A stretch of 56,053 nt of DNA from Candidatus Pyrohabitans sp. JdFR-17. Its GTDB lineage: Archaea; Hydrothermarchaeota; Hydrothermarchaeia; Hydrothermarchaeales; BMS3B. Under the pieces are notes generated by a model. The model had not been told where the DNA came from and did no database searches. It saw nothing but the letters and a program-made list of their open reading frames with translations. The stretch covers positions 1 to 56,053 of the forward strand of contig MTME02000085.1 of NCBI GenBank assembly GCA_002011115.2. Direction: 5' to 3'. Shown here one piece after another: positions 22,575-30,537 of the stretch (position 1 is the first letter of the stretch; each line of letters starts with the position of its first letter). The position numbers were made by a program, and so were the translations under genes.

Positions 22575-23873
22575 ATGCACGCTACGAGATGGGGGATAAT
22601 AGCGAGTGGACAAGGAGCGAACCGCATCGCATTTCTCTACTATGCAAGGTATAAAAACCCCAGTATCGCAGACAGGGTGCTTCTCCTTAACACCACCCCG
22701 GCGGATGTGAAGCCTGAGTCGCCGCTTGAGCAGATCTTCGCCAGCAACCCGGAGTTTAGGGAGGAGTACGAGAAGATAAAGCGTGAGCGCGTTTGCATCT
22801 TTGGCAGGGCGCCGAGTGGCGCGGGCAACAACTGGGTACTTGGCGAAAGAGAGGCGATGGCTGATTATGACAACATTCGCAGGTACATCGCAAATTTAAA
22901 GCTTCGCAGCAGTGATGTGCTTCTGGGCATTGCGACTCTGGGGGGAGGCACCGGCAATGGTTCGCTTCCTTATATCATACACAGGGTCAGGAAGAACCCG
23001 GGAGCAGGGATGGAAAGGATAAATAACTTCCTGGCTCTCGGAATACTCCCATACGACTTTGAGGCTCCCCAGAGGCATTTCAACACCATTTGCGGTCTCT
23101 CGAGGCTATTGCGCTATAACGGGGAGCAGAACGCAGCGCTTGTAATTCTGGTGGACAACTCCCAGGTGGAGCGTGTTCTCGGCTTAAGGCGGGGGCAAAG
23201 AGAGGAGCGCTACCAGAGGATAAACCAGGAGATTATAAAAACGATACACATGCTCATCGCACCCAGCAGTTACGCTTCTCGAGCTACGATTGATATCGCA
23301 GACTATTACCAGCTTCCCAGCAACCTTGGTATGGTTCACTTTACCCCTTGCTTGAGCCTGGGAAATGATCCGGATGTGTTGAGCCTGGACGCCATACTGG
23401 AGAGCGCATCAACCAATGCGATGGTCCCCTTAGATAAGGGCACAGCTACAATGGCGTACATAGTGGTCATCGCCCCCGAAGAGAAGGTAGCTAACGGGGA
23501 GATCACCCAGGAGGACTTGGAGGACATCTCGAGGGAGTGGGCAGCCAAGCATCTAGCGGGAAGCCAAGGGGGAATTCTGAGGTACACCAGCCTAATCGCC
23601 TCCCCCGAGAGCAAGAGCGTGGACGCCATGATTCTCCTGGGTGGCTTCAGCCTGCGCAGAATAATGGAGAAGAGCCTGGAGAAGTACTATGATTTTAAAG
23701 ATTCCCTCAGCGATGGCAGCGATGAGAGGTCCCGCATAGAGCTTGAGAGAGTGGAGAAGCTGGAAAAGCAGCTAAAGGAGTACATCGCCCTGACAGAAGA
23801 GAAGATAGCGAGGTTAGAGAATAAAAGTAGGAAAGCGAAAGCAGAGCTGAGAAAGTGGGGCTTATCCTCCTAG
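22575..23873 (+). CDS. Tubulin/FtsZ superfamily GTPase 2
   Basis: A 432-residue second, very different member of the superfamily. Present are a reduced T1 loop SGQGANR (11-17), the T4 signature GGGTGNG (123-129), an IVLVDNSQ-like strand near 190-196, and the T7 segment ATIDIADYY with D240 and D243. The C-terminal 45 residues form a charged coiled coil (RIELERVEKLEKQLKEYI and onward), absent from GTPase 1. The T1 loop lacks the usual GxGGxG, so nucleotide binding may differ, though the phosphate loop T4 is intact. It is coupled to the anchor gene. The pair may form a heteropolymer or act as antagonists. Confidence 0.85.
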   Translation: MHATRWGIIASGQGANRIAFLYYARYKNPSIADRVLLLNTTPADVKPESPLEQIFASNPEFREEYEKIKRERVCIFGRAPSGAGNNWVLGEREAMADYDNIRRYIANLKLRSSDVLLGIATLGGGTGNGSLPYIIHRVRKNPGAGMERINNFLALGILPYDFEAPQRHFNTICGLSRLLRYNGEQNAALVILVDNSQVERVLGLRRGQREERYQRINQEIIKTIHMLIAPSSYASRATIDIADYYQLPSNLGMVHFTPCLSLGNDPDVLSLDAILESASTNAMVPLDKGTATMAYIVVIAPEEKVANGEITQEDLEDISREWAAKHLAGSQGGILRYTSLIASPESKSVDAMILLGGFSLRRIMEKSLEKYYDFKDSLSDGSDERSRIELERVEKLEKQLKEYIALTEEKIARLENKSRKAKAELRKWGLSS

Positions 23874-25714
23874 CTTAGAATGTTCTTTATCTTTTCTTTC
23901 ACCGTAGGGGACACGCCCACAAATACCACCTTCACATCTTTACCCGCGAACTCCCTGAGGTACGCTTCTGTAGATTTTGGCAGAGTCTCGCCCCTGACGT
24001 AGAGTATGGGTGCCTCATAAAGCGAGGCAGCTATCGCACCCTCCTGCCTGGGACTCCAGCCGTCCTGGATTACTATGACTTTTATCTTACCTTTAACCCC
24101 CTTTATCGCCTGCGCCACCCTTATTGAGGTCTCCACCCTGGTTGCGCCATATATACGGGTGATCTCCGCAAGCGTGCTGAGCTCCTTTTCAACCTCCTGC
24201 GATATCGCCCTGGGTCCGCCAATAATTATTATCCTTTTCACTGCAAGACGTTTTATCACCTGTTTTACTTCATCAGGTGCTGTATGGGGCTCTACCAAGA
24301 GGAGTGGGATATTTCTCGCCTTTGCATAGGCTATTGCTGCATACGCATCTGCCTCTATGTCCCCCCTTGCCACGACAGCATAGTTAGAGAAGGTGAAGGT
24401 GGCTCCAACCTTATCTGCAATCGCTTCGTATACGTTCTCCCCATACTCTCCGGCATAGCCTCCAAGCCTGCTGTCAACCGCCTCAATACCAGTGGCAGGG
24501 AATATATTATTTTGCTTAAGGGCAAGCAGAGCAGCGCTCAGGGCAGGGCTGAGTGTGTAAACGCTGCCCTTTACATCAAAGTAGTCAAGAATCGCAAGCA
24601 TAAGCTCGGGAGTTAGCTCTGAGAATTTTTCCACCAGCGGGTCGCTCTTTTGGGGACCCCCTCCGCCTGCTGCAGGGGGAGGAGGTAGAACCTGCGTCGA
24701 GGTGAAGAACGCCGCCATCGCAGGCAGGAAGTCCTTATTCAGAGAGTTTATAACATAGGGGGTATCACCCACACCGTCACCATTGTTATCTTCACCTTCA
24801 TAATTGCTCCAGTAATTTCCTACGCTTGTATTCCAGTAATTTAGGCTATTATCCACAATCGCCTGTACATTGTTTGACACAAAATCGTTCTTGTATATCG
24901 TGTTCTGCTTTGAGCTCTCAAGATAAAGGCCAACCTGAGAGGAAGATATAACGTTTTCTGTGATTTCATTGTTATCCGAGTTTATTAACTCGATGCCCTC
25001 TTTAGCTCCAGATATTGTGGATGCCTTTATTATGTTGTTATTGGAGCCATCAAGGACAATAGCAACATCTCCACCGCTGAGGCTTAGCTGAGAAAGGGTG
25101 TTGCCATGAGAATCCACAAAGTAAAAACCACTTGCAGTACTCTGAGGTGTTGATGTCACTTTTTTAAAGATGCTATTAAGGGAGCCCGTAGCTGTTACTC
25201 CCGCAACAGATGGAGATTTGACAACAGAATCCTCCACAGTTATAGAGGAGGAGTTTCTTACGTCAATTCCGAAAGATGGCGAATTTATATTCAGATTTTT
25301 AAGAGATATTGATGAGGAGTTAGTTATCCTTATTCCATAGGAGCACTTATCAAAGCTAGCGTCAGAGACAGTCACTGACTCGGAACCCTCTATCTCGAAG
25401 CATGGCTGATTTTCACCAGATATCTGAATATTCCTTATTGTTACTGTACTGGTGGATATTATGTAAAATACTGGCAACTTTCCAGTTTCAGGAGAAATAA
25501 CAACATCCCCTTCACCAGTAATAGTGAGGCTTTTATTCACCACCACATTGTCGGTATAGTTTCCCGCCTTTACAGTTATTGTCCCACCATCAGGTAAAGA
25601 AGCAACAGCTTCTGAGAGCTTGGTATAATCACAGCCTGAAGAACAGACAGTTACCGAAAATCCCAAGGAAGGGAGAGCGATAAGAACAATAACTGCAAAT
25701 AAATAGGGCCTCAT
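23870..25714 (-). CDS. Secreted beta-helix protein with C-terminal CWB2-like repeats
   Basis: A 614-residue exported protein. A signal peptide (residues 1-20) precedes a right-handed parallel beta-helix of NosD/PbH1 type (about 40-330) with repeated NSSSISLKNL-, NSDNNEITENVI- and NYWSNYEGED-like coils. A PPPPAAGGGG linker follows. The last 220 residues match the cell-wall-binding repeat 2 family, with repeats such as VKRIIIIGGPRAI and RIYGATRVETSIRVAQAI. In bacteria CWB2 anchors proteins to cell-wall polymer; in archaea it must bind another surface glycan or the S-layer. It is convergent with GTPase 2, whose stop it overlaps. AAGGTGAT precedes the start. Confidence 0.85.
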   Translation of the reverse strand: MRPYLFAVIVLIALPSLGFSVTVCSSGCDYTKLSEAVASLPDGGTITVKAGNYTDNVVVNKSLTITGEGDVVISPETGKLPVFYIISTSTVTIRNIQISGENQPCFEIEGSESVTVSDASFDKCSYGIRITNSSSISLKNLNINSPSFGIDVRNSSSITVEDSVVKSPSVAGVTATGSLNSIFKKVTSTPQSTASGFYFVDSHGNTLSQLSLSGGDVAIVLDGSNNNIIKASTISGAKEGIELINSDNNEITENVISSSQVGLYLESSKQNTIYKNDFVSNNVQAIVDNSLNYWNTSVGNYWSNYEGEDNNGDGVGDTPYVINSLNKDFLPAMAAFFTSTQVLPPPPAAGGGGPQKSDPLVEKFSELTPELMLAILDYFDVKGSVYTLSPALSAALLALKQNNIFPATGIEAVDSRLGGYAGEYGENVYEAIADKVGATFTFSNYAVVARGDIEADAYAAIAYAKARNIPLLLVEPHTAPDEVKQVIKRLAVKRIIIIGGPRAISQEVEKELSTLAEITRIYGATRVETSIRVAQAIKGVKGKIKVIVIQDGWSPRQEGAIAASLYEAPILYVRGETLPKSTEAYLREFAGKDVKVVFVGVSPTVKEKIKNILS

Positions 25715-25762
25715 GGCATCACCTTAACTTCAATTATTTTTAACCAACAAAAATATTTTACA

Positions 25763-25774
25763 AATTTATATAAG
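25763..25774 (+). promoter_or_regulatory. TATA box for archaemetzincin
   Basis: AATTTATATAAG lies about 40-50 bases upstream of the archaemetzincin start and is followed by the palindrome at 25795-25807. It is a good match to the archaeal TATA pattern in an A/T-rich gap. Confidence 0.45.
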
Positions 25775-25794
25775 AAATTTTTAAAGGGTTAATG

Positions 25795-25807
25795 TATACT
25801 CAGTATA
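25795..25807. promoter_or_regulatory. Perfect palindrome in the archaemetzincin leader
   Basis: TATACTCAGTATA is a perfect 6-1-6 inverted repeat between the TATA box and the start codon. Its place near the expected transcription start makes it a candidate operator for a dimeric repressor. The palindrome is seen; the regulator is not known. Confidence 0.4.
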
Positions 25808-25810
25808 GTT

Positions 25811-26428
25811 GTGAGAATGCTAGAGATTCTTCCTGTTGGCGAAGTTCAGTATTTCTGGCTCGAATATCTTAGATATGAACTGGGGGAGTATTTTGGGGAT
25901 GTGATAATTTCGCCGCCAATTGAAGTTCCCCTCAGTTTTAATGAAAGAGGCCAAGTACTGGCGGACCACCTTCTTGATTACCTGAATAACTACCCGGCGT
26001 GTGCAGAGAAGGTGCTGGCTGTAATCAACAGGGATATAACTGTCAGCGGTGTGGATTACATCTTTGGGCTTGCGGCGCTGGGCGGGAGGTGTGCTGTCAT
26101 CTCCCCGGTGCGTCTAAGGGAAGTGTACTACAACAGAAAGTGCGACTATGAGCTTTTTCTTGAGAGGCTCCTGAAAGAGGCGCTGCACGAACTGGGGCAT
26201 ACGCTCGGTTTGACCCACTGCAGCAATGAGAGCTGCAATATGAAATTCTCCAGCACAGTTTATGAGATTGATAGAAAATCCATCCTTTTCTGTGATGACT
26301 GTCTTAATACGGTCTTTGGATATACAAAATCCCAAGATACCAAGGTTTATGCTGCCAATGGTGAGGGGAGTAAAAATTTGATGAGAACCATACTGAATAG
26401 ACTGAAAAAGATTCAAAAGAGAAAATAA
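25811..26428 (+). CDS. amzA: Archaemetzincin metalloprotease
   Basis: A 205-residue zinc protease that matches the family signature exactly. HELGHTLGLTHC lies at 126-137, followed by C142, M144, C161 and C164, the HExxHxxGx2HC-x4-CxM-x17-CxxC pattern. The first motif holds the catalytic zinc and the four cysteines a structural zinc. No signal peptide is seen, so it acts in the cytoplasm. The C-terminal 35 residues are basic and extend beyond the usual end of the family. GTG at 25811 or ATG at 25817 could be the start. Physiological substrates of archaemetzincins are unknown. Confidence 0.93.
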   Translation: MRMLEILPVGEVQYFWLEYLRYELGEYFGDVIISPPIEVPLSFNERGQVLADHLLDYLNNYPACAEKVLAVINRDITVSGVDYIFGLAALGGRCAVISPVRLREVYYNRKCDYELFLERLLKEALHELGHTLGLTHCSNESCNMKFSSTVYEIDRKSILFCDDCLNTVFGYTKSQDTKVYAANGEGSKNLMRTILNRLKKIQKRK

Positions 26429-26571
26429 ACCACCTCATTGGGATTAGAGTTTATTGAAATATATTTTATAATAATTCGAAAATTTTAGTTTATTTGTAAG
26501 GTATTCCTGTCACAGAGCTTGACCCAAAAAACAGCCATCAGTCAAAGCAAAATAATTTACATACGATACAG

Positions 26572-29500
26572 CTAAGCTGCCTTTTTCCTACTGAATATCA
26601 GAAGTGGTATGAGGGATATAAGAACGATGACGCTAGGACCACAGATCCCCTTCGTATTTTCATCTGGCACTTGAACCTCAGATTCCTCATGCTCCGTAGC
26701 TGTTGTTTTTTCATCTATTTCAACATATACTTCCGACTTATTTTCTACACCATCAGAGACACTTTCTTCCCCACCTTCAGTATTTGACCCCATAGAAAAA
26801 CCAAACATCGGGAAGTCATCAAATTTTCTTTCTTTTTTCAACTCTACGCCTTCAGTATTCCCCTCAACATAACCCTCTTCACCCGTCACAACAAAGTAGC
26901 TGAAGGTTTCAAATTCCGCCTCGTAGATATAGTGTTCACCATCCACACCAATATTTTTGGCTGGGAATTCTTCCCATTTGGCGGCATGGTAATGGAGCAG
27001 CTTCACTTTGTTGGGATTGATATTGTTCTCCTTCAACCACTCCTTTTTCACCTTAAACTTTATTTTAGCTTTCTCAATCGCCTTCGTGCTGAAATCTGCT
27101 TTAAATACCAAATATACCCTATCAGCCGGTGGCTTTTCAATATATTCTGGAAGTTCATCCAGAAATTCTATGATAATTTTCGCATAGTACAGGTCAACCT
27201 TAGGTTTTACTGCTATCTCCTCGATATCCTGTATTTCAATCATTATAAAAGCGTACTTACCTTTATTTGCTTCTTTTATCACCTTCTCTATTCTGTTTTT
27301 ATTCGTTTTACCTCCGCCGCCTCCTGCAGGAGGTATCTGCTTTTCCTCTATCAAGGTGGTTACTGTAATGTTGCTCCAGTTACCCCTGTTTCCTGCAGCA
27401 TCGAAGGTGCGGAGGGAGATATTGTAAGCTGTGGCTGGAAGGAGTCCCTTAATATTAAAGGATGTAAATGTGTAGTTAAGAGTTGCATTGGTCTCGTCGT
27501 TAACCCATATCTCTACACCTGCAAAATCAACATCCTCAGGATTCGTCCAGTTGAGGAAAATGCTTCTTACTCCCGAGGTGGCTGTGAGATTGCTCACCCT
27601 ACCTGGAGGGGTGGTGTCCACGCTGAAGTAAACTTCGGCAGAGGCAAGGTTGCCGGCTCTATCCAGGGCATAAACCACAATATGGTTTATTCCTTCCTGC
27701 GCGGTTATTGTGCTGTTGGGAGTTAAGGTGACATTGCCGGCGTTGTTGAGGCTGTAGGTCCAGGCGGAAATGCCCTCATTCGCAGTGACGTTTAGAGGTA
27801 TCTCTTTCGCGGTATAGGTTCTATTCAGAGGGGAGGTTATATTTACCACAGGCGGAGTTATATCGAGGGCTGCGTAAGTTCTCTTTACTGTCTCTACATT
27901 GCCGGCATTGTCTACACTGTAGTACTCAATGGTGTGGTTCCCTTCTGTGGTTATATTAACTGTTGTACCGTTTACCCAGCTTTGATTGTCCAGCTTATAG
28001 CTTGTGTAGGCGACACCGCTGAGATTATCCTGTGCGATGAGGCTGATCACAAACTCTGCGTTCTGCCAGCCTGCAGGAGAGTTGTCCGTGGTGATGGGTG
28101 GAGCTGTGTCCACATAGAAGTAAACCTGAGCACGGCCGAATACACCTGAAGTTGAGTTCGCCCATATTTCAAGGAGGTAATAGCCATCGCCGGAGGTTAT
28201 GGTTATGTTTTCCGGAGGGATGAAACTGTTGTTGGTGCTCCCATTTATGCTGTACAGCCAGATATGCACAGCCCTGTCCGAGGTTGCGTTCAGGAGGATT
28301 GTTGTTTCACTGTAGTAGGTGTTGTTCTCAGGAGAGATTATGGTTATATTGGGCGGATTAGGGTCTAAAACCGTAATAATTACCTCATTGCTGCTCACCC
28401 AGCCTACGGAGTCGTTGAACTCTATGGTGTAGTTGTATGCACCAAGCTGGGAGGTATCCACAGGTGCGGTAACATTGCTCGCATTACTGCTACTCCAAGG
28501 CTGCCAGTCCTCAATAACGCTACCATTTCTGAGCACTCTGTAGTAGCCACCCGCCACATTGTCGTACAGAGTCCAGGTGAGGTTGTAGGAAGAGTTTATG
28601 TCAACTTTTGTGTTCCCTGTCGAGGGAACCGCATAGGGCGGGGTGGTGTCCACTGTGAAATATACCCCTGAGGAGTTAGTATTGCCAGCAATGTCAGTGG
28701 CATAGATAATAAGATGGTTAAGTCCCTCGGAGGCATTTATGTTTGTAGGAAGAGTAACGTTCTGGTTTTCTCCATCGTTCAGGGATATACGCCAGGTTAC
28801 AGCCTCGCTGGCTGTGGCGTTGACGGTGATATTTCTGGTAGTGTACATGGTGCTGTTTTTCGGTGAGATTACCTGCATCGCTGGCGGAATTAGATCGACG
28901 GTGAAGTAGACACTCGAGTAGACCCAGTAACCTGCAACGTCATGAGCATAAACCTCCAGGGTATTGTTGCCCTCCACAACGCCATCCGTAGAATTTATTG
29001 TTGTGTTCGGAGTAAAGGTGACGTTGCCAGCGCTGTTCAGGTTATAAATCCATGCGGTTATCCTCTTATCTGAGGTTACATTAAGCGGTAGTTCTGTTGA
29101 ATTGTAGACTGCGTTGTTCGCTGGAGAAATTATGTAAATCACAGCGGGGGTTGCATTTATGTTGAGCCCTCTAACCTCAGAGAAACCAGTATTGTTACTC
29201 GCATCCTTCGCCTCGATGTAGTAGGAGGCATAACCCTGGGGAAAATCTGCCGGGCATAGCTGGTAGGTGCAGTAGGAGATATAACTACCCTGAGATAGAT
29301 TCATGGCAAATGCCTGCCCATCGAGGTAAAGAGTGCACCCCGCTATCGTCTCATTATAGGAGGTTACAGAAGCGTTGAGCAGTGTGCAGGAGTTTAACTC
29401 ATAGTTGGGGTGTAGATTTATGGAGAATATAACAGGAGGAGAGGTCTCGCGCTGCTTTATCAGCGGACCATAGTCGCCGCCGTTTTGTATATAGGTGTAT

Positions 29501-30501
29501 TCTGTTCCCTTAGTTGCATTGTATGGCAAGTTTGTGTCACCGATGCCGTCTACGTTGGTATCGCTGCCTTCATATGGAAGCAGTCCACCCCAGTAGTTGC
29601 CCTTTATGTAATTTCCACCAACGATATTTGTACCAGGAGTTTTTGAAATGTTGTAGTGGTTGTAGCCTCCCTGATCATCCTTACACGGGGGGCTGCCACA
29701 ATCAAAGTAGTTGTTGTAGAAAAGATTACCGGAGGAGGCATCATCGAAAAAGATACAGTAGGAAACTCTCCTAATGAAGTTGCCGGTAATTGTATTGCCA
29801 GTTGAAGAGGCGTTTATGTAGATGGCATAACCAGAATCGTATCCATCAACTTTGTCATTTACCACTTCATAAATATTATTGTTTATTATATTGGAATTAG
29901 AAACATTATAAAGTGCGATATATTTATTTGTATAAAGATTGGATGTAGTGCTTTCTTGAATAAAAGAGGAATCCTCCACAGTTATGTTGAAAGAATAGTG
30001 AATCTCAATGGCCGCTTTTTCAGCCTCGTAAACATATACCCCTCTTATGGTTACATTCTCAGAGGTATCGATATAGAAACCATGCTGAAAGCGGTCGCCT
30101 ATCGTGACATTCTCTATGGTGATGTTTTTTCCCCTAATCTGGAAAGCCTTTGCATTTCCTGGAGATGACGTAATTACAGTGAGATTTTTTACTTCTACAC
30201 CATTTGAATTTATGTTGATGTTATTAGAGTAGCTGACTTTAGCCAGATCAACAACAACAGTTCCCTGCTTGTGGCCATAGATTTTCAGGGATTTGTTTAT
30301 GACGATTCCGTAATTAACAGGGTAAGTCCCTGGACACACAACAATAGTATCGCCAGGGGAAGAAGAAATTACTGCCTGCTCTAGGGAAGAAACACTCAAA
30401 TCAGCAGAAACACAACCTGAGGACTGATTTACCTGAATAACCTGTCCACTGTCCGCGCCTACCAGCAGAAGGTACAGGAATAGTATAAAATATTTCTTCA
30501 T
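26572..30501 (-). CDS. Giant cell-surface beta-helix/Ig-like protein with CGP-CTERM-like tail
   Basis: A 1309-residue surface protein. A signal peptide (1-17) leads to a NosD-type beta-helix (about 40-345). A series of Ig-like repeats follows, each closing with a VYFTVDTTPP-like strand, and then a fibronectin type III-like domain (SNLTATSGVRSIFLNWTNPED). After a PPAGGGGG linker comes a PGF-pre-PGF-like domain (KFKVKKEWLKENNINPNKV... ending EFETFSYFVVTGEE). The tail is acidic, and the last 23 residues start CGPSVIVL and end in a basic SRKK. That end resembles the CGP-CTERM sorting tail known from Thermococcales. Dozens of N-x-S/T sites suggest heavy glycosylation. Likely a surface adhesin or sheath component. 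Confidence 0.85.
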   Translation of the reverse strand: MKKYFILFLYLLLVGADSGQVIQVNQSSGCVSADLSVSSLEQAVISSSPGDTIVVCPGTYPVNYGIVINKSLKIYGHKQGTVVVDLAKVSYSNNININSNGVEVKNLTVITSSPGNAKAFQIRGKNITIENVTIGDRFQHGFYIDTSENVTIRGVYVYEAEKAAIEIHYSFNITVEDSSFIQESTTSNLYTNKYIALYNVSNSNIINNNIYEVVNDKVDGYDSGYAIYINASSTGNTITGNFIRRVSYCIFFDDASSGNLFYNNYFDCGSPPCKDDQGGYNHYNISKTPGTNIVGGNYIKGNYWGGLLPYEGSDTNVDGIGDTNLPYNATKGTEYTYIQNGGDYGPLIKQRETSPPVIFSINLHPNYELNSCTLLNASVTSYNETIAGCTLYLDGQAFAMNLSQGSYISYCTYQLCPADFPQGYASYYIEAKDASNNTGFSEVRGLNINATPAVIYIISPANNAVYNSTELPLNVTSDKRITAWIYNLNSAGNVTFTPNTTINSTDGVVEGNNTLEVYAHDVAGYWVYSSVYFTVDLIPPAMQVISPKNSTMYTTRNITVNATASEAVTWRISLNDGENQNVTLPTNINASEGLNHLIIYATDIAGNTNSSGVYFTVDTTPPYAVPSTGNTKVDINSSYNLTWTLYDNVAGGYYRVLRNGSVIEDWQPWSSSNASNVTAPVDTSQLGAYNYTIEFNDSVGWVSSNEVIITVLDPNPPNITIISPENNTYYSETTILLNATSDRAVHIWLYSINGSTNNSFIPPENITITSGDGYYLLEIWANSTSGVFGRAQVYFYVDTAPPITTDNSPAGWQNAEFVISLIAQDNLSGVAYTSYKLDNQSWVNGTTVNITTEGNHTIEYYSVDNAGNVETVKRTYAALDITPPVVNITSPLNRTYTAKEIPLNVTANEGISAWTYSLNNAGNVTLTPNSTITAQEGINHIVVYALDRAGNLASAEVYFSVDTTPPGRVSNLTATSGVRSIFLNWTNPEDVDFAGVEIWVNDETNATLNYTFTSFNIKGLLPATAYNISLRTFDAAGNRGNWSNITVTTLIEEKQIPPAGGGGGKTNKNRIEKVIKEANKGKYAFIMIEIQDIEEIAVKPKVDLYYAKIIIEFLDELPEYIEKPPADRVYLVFKADFSTKAIEKAKIKFKVKKEWLKENNINPNKVKLLHYHAAKWEEFPAKNIGVDGEHYIYEAEFETFSYFVVTGEEGYVEGNTEGVELKKERKFDDFPMFGFSMGSNTEGGEESVSDGVENKSEVYVEIDEKTTATEHEESEVQVPDENTKGICGPSVIVLISLIPLLIFSRKKAA

Positions 30502-30537
30502 CTACCATATTGAAAAATTTTAACAATAACATAAATT

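Noticed and set aside
26932-27726. A 264-codon open frame opposite the 1309-residue surface protein
   Set aside because: Shadow frame. The minus strand encodes clear Ig-like and PGF-pre-PGF-like domains in this stretch.
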